Origin: Christensenella sp964494645
GTDB taxonomy: Bacteria; Bacillota; Clostridia; Christensenellales; Christensenellaceae
Assembly (NCBI GenBank): GCA_964494645.1
Contig: CAZBSH010000038.1
Location: forward strand, 1 to 21,831
Direction of reading: 5' to 3'
DNA length: 21,831 bases
Shown piece by piece: positions 8,143 through 15,527 of the stretch; the first letter of the stretch is position 1, and every line of letters begins with the position of its first letter. Below the pieces are notes generated by a model. The model worked only from the letters and a program-made list of their open reading frames with translations. It was not told the DNA's origin and made no database searches. The position numbers and the translations under genes are program-made.

Positions 8143-8371
8143 GCGATAAAAATACCGGACAGAAACGGTACGACAGGAAAACAACAGCGACTGTAAAGCA
8201 TACAGAAAACATATTTAAATGATAGTGATCATCGTTGCGATGTCACTGCTTGGTTACCGGTTCAACACTTTTTTTACAGCCGGTGAGGGCTTACCGGTTG
8301 CGTTGGTCGTAACGACAGATTAGGACTCACGCCGTACACAGGCAAGACATCGATACCATAAAGGAGACAGA
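8143..8371. other. Intergenic region, hairpin and short direct repeat only
   Basis: 229 bp without a convincing gene. A hairpin GTGATCATCG-TTG-CGATGTCAC (8225-8246, one bulged base) has no T run. TTACCGGTT occurs twice, near 8253 and 8290. The GTTGC words here lack the 11-bp pairing and -10 spacing of the upstream promoters, so I do not call a SARP site. The next gene's ribosome site AAGGAG is at 8361-8366. Confidence 0.4.
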
Positions 8372-9904
8372 ATGGCGAAACAAAGTTGCCGCGTGGGTGG
8401 ATTCACAGCACAAAACAACGGCACGATAACAAATTGTTACAGCGCGGTACGGCTCAAAACCGGTAAGTGCGAATCAGGCGGTTTTACAGGGTTGAATACC
8501 GGAACGATACAGAATAGCTTTAGCTGCGGACCGATCGGCAGTCTTGCCGGCGGGTTTGTTGGAAGAGGAAAAGAGCACACGCAGAATGTATGGTTTTTTA
8601 TAAAAGATGAGGCTAAAAGCAGTAAGGTTAAGAAGCGGACGGATAAAGAGCTTTACCGTTCTTTGGATGAAAAGCGCAGTTATGAAACGTTTGCAGAGTT
8701 GGGCTTTGATCTGGAAAACATATGGGCGCTTTCCAAAAACAAAGCGATACCGATGGGATTTATTTCTGACCGCTGGATGTTTGGCGTTACACAAGGCGCG
8801 AGATACGCGAAGCTCAGGGAGAAACAACCTGTAGATATCAGCAATGCGACAGAATTGTTTGCGTTTGCAAAGCGTGTCAACGAAGGGGATACCGCAATTG
8901 GCAGTATGTATATCCGGCTCGCCGCAGACATTGATCTCAAGGGCAAAGAATGGACGCCGATCGGCGGTGACAGCGGCAATGATTTTGCAGGGATCTTTGA
9001 TGGGTGCGGTCATACGATAAAGAATTTTGTCATTAAGGACAAACGGATCACGCACAAAGGTTTTTTCGGAATTTTGCAAGGAGAGGTTTACAATCTTTCC
9101 GTAGAATGCAAGATCATTGGCAAGACAGGCTATCAGGGCGGGATTGCGGCAAGGTGTGAAGAGAGCGGCGTGATCGGGTGCTGTTCGGCTTCAATAGAAA
9201 TGCGCGGCAAAAGCGGTGTAATTGGAGGGTTGTGCGGATATAACGCAGGAACGATCTTCCATAGCTGCAGCGTCGGGGTGATCCGCAGAAGCGTGATTAT
9301 GCTTGTATGGCTATTATTGATGTGGACAGGGGCGCTTGCGTGTGCGGGTGCGGTAGTGGTGTTAAATCTTTTGCCTAAAGTCAATGGTGATGCGACAACG
9401 GTGTTTGCGCCGGTGCCGTATGATGAGTATATCGTCCCTATTGAGGACGAAAATGCCGAGGAGCTCTCCCAACCTACGGATACGAACTTCGTTTCGTTCC
9501 AGTTTGAACAGAAGATTGACGTAAATCTTGGAAGCGGGGCGTGTACGTTCAACTTCAAGAATCCGTCGAACTCGAACAAAAACATCGTAGTACAGCTTCA
9601 GTTTACAGATGAGGAAGCAATAGCAGTGATGGGTTCTACAGGGCGTACACAGGAAGAACAGGCAAAATTAGACAGCAATCCGGCTTACGATCCGGCAACG
9701 TACCGCATGGTGCTTGCGGAATCGGGAGCGATTCCCCCGGGGTATCAGCTTTCCGATCTGCGGCTCGTGCAGCAGCCTAACGGAGCAAAGCTTCCGGCAG
9801 GCACGTACAACGCGATCGTGTATCTATTGTTCTATGATGTAGATACCAACGAACGCGCAATGCTAGATTCGCAGCTGCCGGTTACAATAAATGTGCAAGG
9901 TTAA
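8372..9904 (+). CDS. GLUG-repeat protein with central membrane helix and outer domain
   Basis: 510 residues. It has no signal peptide and begins inside GLUG-type repeats (GGFTAQNNGTITNCYS, GGFTGLNTGTIQNSFS), followed by the usual post-GLUG segment (LGFDLENIW). A second GLUG unit occupies about 148-300 (AADIDLKGKEWTPIGG, FAGIFDGCGHTIKNF, GGLCGYNAGTIFHSCS). RR precedes one hydrophobic helix at about 307-331. The last 180 residues contain FNFKNPSNSNKNI and SGAIPPGYQL, like the outer domain of the 10938-11459 protein. Charges predict the GLUG part inside and the C-terminus outside, which is unusual because GLUG repeats are normally exported. The first GLUG unit lacks its normal N-terminal half, yet AAGGAG at 8361-8366 is a good ribosome site and an in-frame stop lies at 8321. 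This looks like a fusion or rearranged gene. Function unknown; probably surface assembly. Confidence 0.72.
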   Translation: MAKQSCRVGGFTAQNNGTITNCYSAVRLKTGKCESGGFTGLNTGTIQNSFSCGPIGSLAGGFVGRGKEHTQNVWFFIKDEAKSSKVKKRTDKELYRSLDEKRSYETFAELGFDLENIWALSKNKAIPMGFISDRWMFGVTQGARYAKLREKQPVDISNATELFAFAKRVNEGDTAIGSMYIRLAADIDLKGKEWTPIGGDSGNDFAGIFDGCGHTIKNFVIKDKRITHKGFFGILQGEVYNLSVECKIIGKTGYQGGIAARCEESGVIGCCSASIEMRGKSGVIGGLCGYNAGTIFHSCSVGVIRRSVIMLVWLLLMWTGALACAGAVVVLNLLPKVNGDATTVFAPVPYDEYIVPIEDENAEELSQPTDTNFVSFQFEQKIDVNLGSGACTFNFKNPSNSNKNIVVQLQFTDEEAIAVMGSTGRTQEEQAKLDSNPAYDPATYRMVLAESGAIPPGYQLSDLRLVQQPNGAKLPAGTYNAIVYLLFYDVDTNERAMLDSQLPVTINVQG

Positions 9905-9943
9905 AATTTAAATAAAACCAAAGAAAACCAAGGAGGCTAAAAA

Positions 9944-10786
9944 ATGAAAAGAAAGCTAATTGCAATCATCGCAACAGTGACGCTTGTTTTGTGCGCGGCA
10001 GTGCCCGCATTTGCGGCGGATGGCGATGTGCCGAATGCGCCTGTTGGCGGTAACGCTACAGTGACTCATGACGGTACAAACTTCCATTCCGAAGGCGATG
10101 AAGACAACAAAGTGGTGGCAAACGACACCGACGGTACACAGATCCAGGTATGGGCAAAAGTTACAAATGGCTTAGACCCGAACGATCCGGGTGTAAACCC
10201 GAACGGTCAGCCTATTGTCTACAAAGTGGATATCGGCTGGGGATTTATGAAGTTCCAGTTTGCTGATGCGGCAAGAGTATGGGATCCGGCTACACATACA
10301 TACTCGGCGGGAACCGGCGGAAAAGAATGGACAGTCCCTGCGTATCTCGATGCGGTAAACAACAAGATCAATGTTACGAACCATTCCAACGTTGGGATTT
10401 ATGCGACAATGTCGTATGCGGCTGACGGAGCGAAATTCAACGAAGCGGCCGGTACGGATAATGTTGTTGGCAACTTCTTCAAAACCAACGATAATGCCAA
10501 GACAGCGGCGCTTGTGCTTACAAACACCTGCGATGCCGGCGGTACGGCAATTGATGCTGCGGTTTCGAACAAATTGACGGACAGCAAACTCGAGTTGGCA
10601 AGTGCTGAAGATGCTGGCGACTATACACAGACCGGCGCGCCGAAATCTGATGATGCGTTTTTCGCATTCAGCGGTACGCCTGACGTTGTAAAAGGCAATA
10701 AGCCGGATGGTACGCTGATAGACTTCACGAAGGTCGGTACGATCACGGTTACGGTAGACCGTGTTCCTTATACACCGGCTCCGTAA
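9944..10786 (+). CDS. Short exported protein built mainly of the VDIGWG module
   Basis: 280 residues. Signal peptide MKRKLIAIIATVTLVLCAAV with cleavage near AFAA-DG (about 25). After a short Asp/Asn/Gly-rich region, residues 93-280 are the module shared with the three large upstream proteins (YKVDIGWGFMKF, WDPATHTY, NKINVTNHSNVG, TKVGTITVTV), with an extra insertion rich in Ala, Asp and Thr. There is no solenoid, no Flg_new part and no anchor motif. AGGAGG ends 9 nt before the ATG, the strongest ribosome site of the locus, and the gene is followed by a strong terminator. It starts 39 bp after the GLUG gene and is probably co-transcribed with it. Small size, strong translation signals and single-module build suggest an abundant structural subunit; this is inference. 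Confidence 0.8.
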   Translation: MKRKLIAIIATVTLVLCAAVPAFAADGDVPNAPVGGNATVTHDGTNFHSEGDEDNKVVANDTDGTQIQVWAKVTNGLDPNDPGVNPNGQPIVYKVDIGWGFMKFQFADAARVWDPATHTYSAGTGGKEWTVPAYLDAVNNKINVTNHSNVGIYATMSYAADGAKFNEAAGTDNVVGNFFKTNDNAKTAALVLTNTCDAGGTAIDAAVSNKLTDSKLELASAEDAGDYTQTGAPKSDDAFFAFSGTPDVVKGNKPDGTLIDFTKVGTITVTVDRVPYTPAP

Positions 10787-10817
10787 GCCGATATCGGAAA
10801 AAGTTATGCAATGAAAT

Positions 10818-10855
10818 GCTGCCTCGTCACCCAATCGTGGCGGGGCGGCGTTTTT
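10818..10855 (+). terminator. Strong intrinsic terminator after the short VDIGWG gene
   Basis: Left arm GCTGCCTCGTCAC (10818-10830), loop CCAATC, right arm GTGGCGGGGCGGC (10837-10849), then G and TTTTT (10851-10855). This is a 13-bp stem in RNA with three G-U pairs. Confidence 0.75.
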
Positions 10856-10900
10856 ACAAGGGCGGGATAATCGGTGAACTGCCTTTGTAAAAACGCCGCC
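10844..10900. repeat. 16-bp inverted repeat sharing the terminator tail
   Basis: GGCGGCGTTTTTACAA (10844-10859) is repeated perfectly inverted at 10885-10900 with 25 bp between. The left copy is the right arm and T run of the terminator, so the terminator stem and this larger hairpin are mutually exclusive in RNA. On the minus strand the right copy again ends in GGCGGCG-TTTTT. It may be a trace of an inverted duplication or a two-way stop. Confidence 0.6.
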
Positions 10901-10937
10901 TAAATGAGGCGCACCATTAGAGAGGAATTGCACAAAC

Positions 10938-11459
10938 ATGAGAAACCAAGCGACAGGCGCGCCGGGCGCAAAACGGCGTACCGCCATTATGATTATATTA
11001 TTAGCGGCAATTGCGGTATTTGCAGTTGTTGCTGTCTTTTTATTTATGGATCGGCAGCAGTCTTCGCAATACATCCCACCTGTATTTGAGGCTGCGGCAG
11101 TCGATGGAACGCCCGATCCGCCCAAGGAGCTTGCATATACGACATTGAATTCTCAGGTGGGTTATTCTGTAGGAGTATGCGGCAATATCTATCAGCAAGA
11201 GGATGGAGCGTTAAAGCTTTATTTGACAAACCCGGAGTTCAGCGAAGTGCTGATTATGGCGGAAGTTGTTGATAAAGCGGGCAATGTTTATTATAAAAGT
11301 GGTTTGCTGCGTGAAAATCAATATGTGGAAAGCTTGCCGCTTTTGTTTGAAAAATTGACGCAGGCGACGGATGTGGAAGTCAAGATATATGCGTTTGAGC
11401 CGGATACCTATTACAGTATGGGCGTGATCACGCTGGATAACGTATTACAGCCATATTAA
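10938..11459 (+). CDS. Small N-terminally anchored extracellular protein
   Basis: 173 residues. A short basic N-terminus (AKRR, 11-14) precedes one hydrophobic helix at about 16-37; the rest should lie outside. The outer domain contains LKLYLTNPEFSEVLIMAEVV, YYKSGLLRENQYVESLPL and a Tyr-rich end. It matches in layout the membrane-distal part of the 8372-9904 protein (FKNP..., ESGAIPPGYQL..., LPAGTYNAIVYLLFYDVD). This pattern (asparagine-proline strand, SG turn, ligand-like strand pairs) resembles an immunoglobulin-like fold, but I cannot name the family. AGAGG (10921-10925) is 12 nt from the ATG, a little far. First gene of a tight run with 11487-14576, behind a terminator, so it probably has its own promoter, which I could not identify. 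Possibly a membrane anchor or assembly partner for the VDIGWG proteins. Confidence 0.72.
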   Translation: MRNQATGAPGAKRRTAIMIILLAAIAVFAVVAVFLFMDRQQSSQYIPPVFEAAAVDGTPDPPKELAYTTLNSQVGYSVGVCGNIYQQEDGALKLYLTNPEFSEVLIMAEVVDKAGNVYYKSGLLRENQYVESLPLLFEKLTQATDVEVKIYAFEPDTYYSMGVITLDNVLQPY

Positions 11460-11486
11460 TCGATGAGAATGAAGGTAAGGTCAGAA

Positions 11487-12611
11487 ATGCGAAAAGCCAA
11501 GAGCTGGCTGGCATGTATATTGTGTGTGGTGTTGCTGTTTTCGTATACTGTTGCCGCGAGTGCGTTGGAGATTCCGCTTAAAAAAGCGATGCCGCTTACA
11601 AGCATAGAAGAACTGATGAAAATCGGAGTGGATCCGGCGTACCCGCCGGATGGTGAATATAGTTTGGAAAGCGATATCAACGGAAATGATATGGTCTTTA
11701 CACCTATTGGTAATGAAGAATCGCCTTTTAGTGGCGTGCTTCATGGGAATGGACATGTCCTTTCAAATCTTGTGATATCTGGAGATCAAGCGGGCTTTTT
11801 TCATACGTTAAATGGAAGCGTACGCAATATGACGTTTGAAAACATTAGCGTTTCCGGCAATATTGCAGGTATTCTTGCGGCAAATATCCAAGGGAACGCA
11901 AACATAACGGATATTTTTATAACGGGTCGCGTAACGAGGATGGAGGCACAGGAAGAAGAGCAACCTGTGTTTGTTGCGGGGGCGTTCGCGGGACGTGCAA
12001 CAGGAGCGATTCATGTAGAACGCGTCTGCGTGTTTGCTGCGGTCGACGGGGCAGAAGAAAAACGTACAGGTGCGTTTATCGGCGACAATGGAGCGGCAGA
12101 AGAGTGTTTTGCAGATAATCTATGGTCGTCTGCATATGCACAGCCGAGTGCTTTTGGTGTAGACAGCGCTGTGAATACGGCACAAGGCGTATATAAAGTG
12201 GAAACAGAACCTTCTTATCTCGCGCTGAATATTGGCGGGGAAGCGGGGAGGTTATCAGTAAATAAAGAAATGTCGGAAAAATTCGGATTGACATTCAAAG
12301 AATTCACATCAAGTGGAAGTCCGCTGATTTCGCTGACGCAGAAAAACGGCAGTGTGACGATATTGCCACAGCAGGAGATCGGAGCGACGGAGGTTGTTGC
12401 GGTGTATGAAAAAGTTCATGCAAATGGTGATCGTACACAGATCTATTTTGCAACGCCTGTTATTATTTCGAGTGAGCAGGCGCACGCGGAGAAAGAACCG
12501 ATTGAAGAAATATTGGAAGATGCTCAGCAGGTCGATGCTATTTTGCCCGCGCAGATAACGCAGGAACAAGTATTTGTCGATCCGTTGCTTCCAAACCGGT
12601 GGGTTGAATAG
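11487..12611 (+). CDS. Exported GLUG-like surface protein
   Basis: 374 residues from ATG 11487. Signal peptide MRKAKSWLACILCVVLLFSY with cleavage near AASA-LE. An N-terminal GLUG-type region follows: ESDINGNDMVFTPIGNEESP, FSGVLHGNGHVLSNLVISG, then shorter strands such as VRNMTFENISVSGNIAG and FAGRATGAIHVERVCVF. A C-terminal all-beta domain of about 120 residues (LALNIGGEAGRLSVNKE, VVAVYEKVHANGDRTQIYFA) and an acidic tail follow. No membrane anchor or sortase signal. The ATG at 11463 lies 3 bp after the preceding stop but has no ribosome site; ATG 11487 has TAAGG 6 nt upstream and starts a normal signal peptide. It is in an operon with the genes on both sides. Probably an exported partner of the locus; ligand unknown. 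Confidence 0.75.
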   Translation: MRKAKSWLACILCVVLLFSYTVAASALEIPLKKAMPLTSIEELMKIGVDPAYPPDGEYSLESDINGNDMVFTPIGNEESPFSGVLHGNGHVLSNLVISGDQAGFFHTLNGSVRNMTFENISVSGNIAGILAANIQGNANITDIFITGRVTRMEAQEEEQPVFVAGAFAGRATGAIHVERVCVFAAVDGAEEKRTGAFIGDNGAAEECFADNLWSSAYAQPSAFGVDSAVNTAQGVYKVETEPSYLALNIGGEAGRLSVNKEMSEKFGLTFKEFTSSGSPLISLTQKNGSVTILPQQEIGATEVVAVYEKVHANGDRTQIYFATPVIISSEQAHAEKEPIEEILEDAQQVDAILPAQITQEQVFVDPLLPNRWVE

Positions 12612-12613
12612 AA

Positions 12614-13759
12614 ATGACGGGAATCAAGAAATTTTTTGTTTTCATAAGTATCATAGCAATTTTGTTGATTCCGGCGTTGGCATTTGCGGAGATTTACGCG
12701 GGGAATCATTTCATGATCGATATTCCAAAAACAGGAAATGTTTATTATTATACGCCTACTGATACCAATATGCAGGGGGAACTCCTCGAAAAGGTAAAGG
12801 GAGAATCAGGGCTTTTTGTTCTAAACGGCGTATATGACGATCAGGGATATTTGGCATATTCACTCAAAGTTTTGGAAAAGCCGTTGCAAAATGGGGAAGA
12901 TGTTGCCGCGGCGCAAAATTCCTATCTGGAAGAACTGAAACAGCAGGCTGGCGCAGACTATATGTTAGGTGATGCGTCGCAGGAAACGTTCAATGGAATC
13001 GACGGATTGGTATCACAGGGCGATCATAAAAGCGATGCTTCTTTTGCGTCCAAGGTATATGCTTTTTCAGACGAAAAAGCGGTATACGGAGTTGTTGTGA
13101 TCTATAAAAAGACAGAAGATAATAAAGCTTTTGAACAGGCAATGCAACAGTTGGATACGTTTGTGCTGAATTCTGCAACACAGGAAACAACGCCGGTATC
13201 CACGTCATCGACGGTGTTTCCGGTACAAACGGCGGAGGCTCAAAACGAAACGGCGTTACAAGCAACTCCGGAGCGGGAAACGCAGTCCGCGACCGTTACG
13301 ATACAACCGGAACAAGAACTGATACAGAAAATGCCGGAAGTGAGTGTCAACGAGCCAACAGCAGGATCGGTTTTGTTTATTACAGTATTGTGCGGGGGCA
13401 TTGCGGTCGCTGCGGTTGTTGCGGTGTTTTTTGTTTCACGCTTGCGTAAAGGCAAGAGTTGGAAAAATTTATGTGTAAAGAAAAAGTGTAAAATAGCGGA
13501 TTCTGTACCAAATATGAAGGAGAGAAGACTTGCTGTAAAAGAAACGGAGAATCAAGCGATAGAGCCTGAAGAGGAAATTGAAATCGCGCTTGTCGATAGA
13601 TTAGAACAAACGGGGCAATACAAGGCGGCGCTTCAGCGTATACGCGACCTGTTGAATGCAAATAGAGACTATACACAGCAGGAATGTGAGGAATTTCAGA
13701 AGATCATTGACCGTTGCAGTGAAGCGATACGCAAGCAAAAGGATATAAAAAATGAGTGA
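12614..13759 (+). CDS. Single-pass receptor-like protein with cytoplasmic helical tail
   Basis: 381 residues. Signal peptide about 1-25 (MTGIKKFFVFISIIAILLIP, cleavage near AFA-EI). The outer domain to about 185 (HFMIDIPKTGNVYYYT, LEELKQQAGADYML) looks like the alpha/beta folds of small lipoprotein-like or PsbP-like domains, but I do not recognise it with confidence. A Thr/Glu/Gln-rich stalk spans about 190-250, one membrane helix about 252-276, then RLRKGK. A cytoplasmic tail of about 100 residues contains Cys and Lys residues (CVKKKCK) and a TPR-like helical hairpin (LVDRLEQTGQYKAALQRIRD). The start is 3 bp after the preceding stop, and its end overlaps the next gene by 8 bp, so translation is probably coupled. 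The receptor-like topology could let the outer domain report to an inner partner; none is identified. Confidence 0.72.
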   Translation: MTGIKKFFVFISIIAILLIPALAFAEIYAGNHFMIDIPKTGNVYYYTPTDTNMQGELLEKVKGESGLFVLNGVYDDQGYLAYSLKVLEKPLQNGEDVAAAQNSYLEELKQQAGADYMLGDASQETFNGIDGLVSQGDHKSDASFASKVYAFSDEKAVYGVVVIYKKTEDNKAFEQAMQQLDTFVLNSATQETTPVSTSSTVFPVQTAEAQNETALQATPERETQSATVTIQPEQELIQKMPEVSVNEPTAGSVLFITVLCGGIAVAAVVAVFFVSRLRKGKSWKNLCVKKKCKIADSVPNMKERRLAVKETENQAIEPEEEIEIALVDRLEQTGQYKAALQRIRDLLNANRDYTQQECEEFQKIIDRCSEAIRKQKDIKNE

Positions 13760-14576
13760 CAAAAAGAACAAAAAGCATATGCTGAGTGTTTTCATTATTA
13801 TAGTTAGCATTCTTTTCCTTTGTTCATCGGCGGTTGCTGTGGATATGCCTTTTGTTTTGCCAAACGTATCTTCGGGGTTACCTCTTTTTATAGAGCCTGA
13901 TGCAGAGGAAACGTCAAAGGACGTTGCGGTGAAGCAGGGGATCGTACTATGCGACACAATGCTTTTTGCTAAGCCGGAAGATGGTGCGCAGGCAGTTGCG
14001 GAGGCATCTATAGGTCAGGAGTTGGACGTTTATGTTGTCAATGTAAATGGTAGTTGGGATGCGGTTATGTGGGAAGATGCTATAGTATATATTGCCGCGG
14101 CGGATCTCTCCGTTTCTGCGCCTACACGTGATGAAAAACCGGAAATACACCTGACGGACGGCGGACAAAATGGCTACCCGGGGGAAAAGTATAATGATCC
14201 TGAGTATTTGAAGTTGATTGCGGAGGCGAAAAAGTATATAGGAATGCCATATGTATGGGGAGGGTCTACGCCTGAAACATCATTTGATTGCAGCGGATAT
14301 GTCTGTTGGGTGCTGGATCAATCGGAGGTCTATCCCATCAAGCGAACAGACGCACAGGGTATCTATGGAAAATGCATACCTATAGACAAAGCGGATGCAA
14401 GACCGGGAGATTTGATTTTTTTCCGGAAAACGTATGAGACGACAAATACAGTAACGCACGTTGCCATTTATGTTGGAAATGATTATATGTTGCATTGCGG
14501 TAAACCGATTGGGTATAGCAGGATCGACACACCGTATTGGACGGAACATTTTTATACATTTGGAAGATTATCATAA
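13752..14576 (+). CDS. NlpC/P60-family cell-wall peptidase with SH3b-like domain
   Basis: 274 residues. N-terminal hydrophobic signal (about 9-30), then an SH3b-like segment at about 62-120 (VLCDTMLFAKPEDGAQAV, GSWDAVMWEDAIVYI). The NlpC/P60 domain spans about 153-274 with the expected catalytic Cys180 (FDCSGY), His236 (THVAIYVG) and His248 (MLHCG), plus the usual substrate-side pattern YIGMPYVWGG and PGDLIFF. Family members cut peptide bonds in peptidoglycan stems, often D-Glu to diamino acid; the substrate here cannot be read from sequence. It overlaps the previous gene by 8 bp (ATGAGTGA) and ends the operon before a strong terminator. Its position suggests remodelling of the wall to let the surface proteins through or to attach them. 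The family call is firm, the role inferred. Confidence 0.9.
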   Translation: MSDKKNKKHMLSVFIIIVSILFLCSSAVAVDMPFVLPNVSSGLPLFIEPDAEETSKDVAVKQGIVLCDTMLFAKPEDGAQAVAEASIGQELDVYVVNVNGSWDAVMWEDAIVYIAAADLSVSAPTRDEKPEIHLTDGGQNGYPGEKYNDPEYLKLIAEAKKYIGMPYVWGGSTPETSFDCSGYVCWVLDQSEVYPIKRTDAQGIYGKCIPIDKADARPGDLIFFRKTYETTNTVTHVAIYVGNDYMLHCGKPIGYSRIDTPYWTEHFYTFGRLS

Positions 14577-14707
14577 GAGCAAAAAATATTTCATAGTTGT
14601 CGAGAACCTCTTCACGAGGCAGGTACGATCAATAATATATAGGTGGGCAGCAATGTGATTTTGCAAGAGGATATTGATGTGAAGCAAACTGGATAATCGA
14701 CCAGAAC

Positions 14708-14750
14708 AAAAGGGCTGCAGCGGTAAAAAATGCTGCAGCCCTTTTGTTTT
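14708..14750 (+). terminator. Strong terminator of the NlpC/P60 operon
   Basis: Perfect 14-bp stem AAAAGGGCTGCAGC (14708-14721) and GCTGCAGCCCTTTT (14732-14745) around a 10-nt loop, followed by GTTTT. The A-rich left arm means it could also work for the convergent minus-strand gene ending at 14899. Confidence 0.85.
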
Positions 14751-14763
14751 GGTCGGGGGATTG

Positions 14764-14830
14764 CTAAAGGAACTATACAAAAAGCATTGTTAAATAAAGG
14801 TTTTTCAATGGTCAATAATGGTGTTTAACT
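14764..14830. repeat. Dispersed repeat, copy A (67 bp, core 14790-14830)
   Basis: The 41-bp core starts TTAAATAAAGGTTTTT and ends GTTTAACT. Together with the preceding 26 bp from CTAAAGGAA it aligns without gaps to copy C (16951-17017). By eye the core agrees with copy C at 34 of 41 positions. Both A and C follow directly after a terminator hairpin. Confidence 0.7.
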
Positions 14831-14898
14831 AAAAACACAACAGATTCAATCTTTTTTTCATGCAAGCTGAAATTGATCGAGTTCGCTACTTTGAACAA

Positions 14899-15246
14899 TT
14901 AAACAATATTTTCTCCAAGCAGTATTTTGGGCATTGTCGTAAGGCAGCGATTCCAGCGCTTATAAAACTTCTCCAAACCAAGCACAGCTAGTTTTGCGTG
15001 AGCCTCCTCATTTTCCAATGCTAAATAGAGCATATACGTTACCTTGCCAACGTATCGGGTCAAGCGTATAGGAACTTCGCCATTTTTGACAGCATTAAAA
15101 TCCTTTTGACGATGTGTACGTTTTATGTATTTTACGTCTATCACACCGGGTTGTGAAAGATAAAACTCCGCGACTTCTTTCATTAGGGCTTCAATTTCGT
15201 CTTGTTTCTCAATTTTGGCTTCATAGATACAAATTTCGTTGAACAT
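14899..15246 (-). CDS. Small ferredoxin-like-fold protein (ABM-like), function unknown
   Basis: 115 residues. The pattern is beta-alpha-beta-beta-alpha-beta: ICIYEAKIEKQDEIEALMKE, then FYLSQPGVIDVKYIKRTHR, then RYVGKVTYMLYLALENEEAH and a final helix. This fits a dimeric alpha/beta-barrel of the antibiotic-biosynthesis-monooxygenase (ABM)/stress-responsive type. No cofactor residues are evident, and many such proteins bind small molecules or have no known reaction. GGGAGAGA lies about 6 nt before the ATG, and an extended -10 (TGCTATAAT, 15325-15333) about 80 nt upstream. It is the only minus-strand gene near here, enclosed by repeat copies A and B. The fold call is tentative. Confidence 0.65.
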   Translation of the reverse strand: MFNEICIYEAKIEKQDEIEALMKEVAEFYLSQPGVIDVKYIKRTHRQKDFNAVKNGEVPIRLTRYVGKVTYMLYLALENEEAHAKLAVLGLEKFYKRWNRCLTTMPKILLGENIV

Positions 15247-15324
15247 AGTATCTCTCCCGCGATTGTATTTACTGACAAATAAATTCTATTTTATCGGTTG
15301 TTCTGAAAATGTGAATATAACACA

Positions 15325-15333
15325 ATTATAGCA
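15325..15333 (-). promoter_or_regulatory. Extended -10 promoter of the ABM-like gene
   Basis: On the minus strand this reads TGCTATAAT, a consensus extended -10. No good -35 is present at 17 bp, as is acceptable for extended -10 promoters. Leader about 70 nt. Confidence 0.5.
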
Positions 15334-15392
15334 CAAGAAGCAATATGATATTTGTTCCTTCATGAACCACCGATGGTTCGAACCCAACACAA

Positions 15393-15433
15393 TCAAATAA
15401 AAGTTTTTGAGCGGTTGATAGTGGCGTTTAACT
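15393..15433. repeat. Dispersed repeat, copy B (41-bp core)
   Basis: It agrees with copy C at 37 of 41 positions by eye, all four differences being transitions. The 26-bp upstream part shared by A and C is not clearly present. The copy lies between the ABM-like gene and the glycosyltransferase gene. Confidence 0.7.
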
Positions 15434-15448
15434 TAAAATTGATAATGC

Positions 15449-15464
15449 GACAATATATATTGTC
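15449..15464. promoter_or_regulatory. Perfect 16-bp palindrome GACAATATATATTGTC
   Basis: Two-fold symmetric, 55 bp upstream of the extended -10 of the glycosyltransferase gene and just beyond repeat copy B. It could be an operator for a dimeric repressor. No binding protein can be assigned. Confidence 0.4.
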
Positions 15465-15518
15465 AAGCATGATCTCATATATTTGCAATGTTGTTTGAAA
15501 GCATTTCCGGCAGATGTG

Positions 15519-15527
15519 TGCTATACT
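15519..15527 (+). promoter_or_regulatory. Extended -10 promoter of the glycosyltransferase gene
   Basis: TGCTATACT; TTGAAA lies 21 bp upstream of the -10 hexamer, too far to be an ideal -35. Leader about 48 nt, containing AAGGTAAGGGG. Confidence 0.5.

Larger units (their letters stand above)
14577..14898. other. Intergenic region with terminator and repeat copy A
   Basis: 322 bp between convergent genes. It holds a small hairpin (CCTC-TTCAC-GAGG near 14608), the terminator at 14708-14750 and repeat copy A at 14764-14830. I see no gene in it. Confidence 0.5.

Noticed and set aside
8225..8320. GTTGC words upstream of the GLUG gene as a fifth SARP-type promoter
   Set aside because: No partner heptamer lies 11 bp away and no -10 box lies at the right distance.
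10172..11125. Minus-strand frame of 317 residues across the short VDIGWG gene and its terminator
   Set aside because: It crosses a strong terminator and inverted repeat, has no ribosome site or recognisable domain, and is opposite a clear coding gene.
15371..15386. tRNA-like GGTTCGAACCC near repeat B
   Set aside because: It resembles a T-arm, but no acceptor, anticodon arm or matching partner sequence is present around it.
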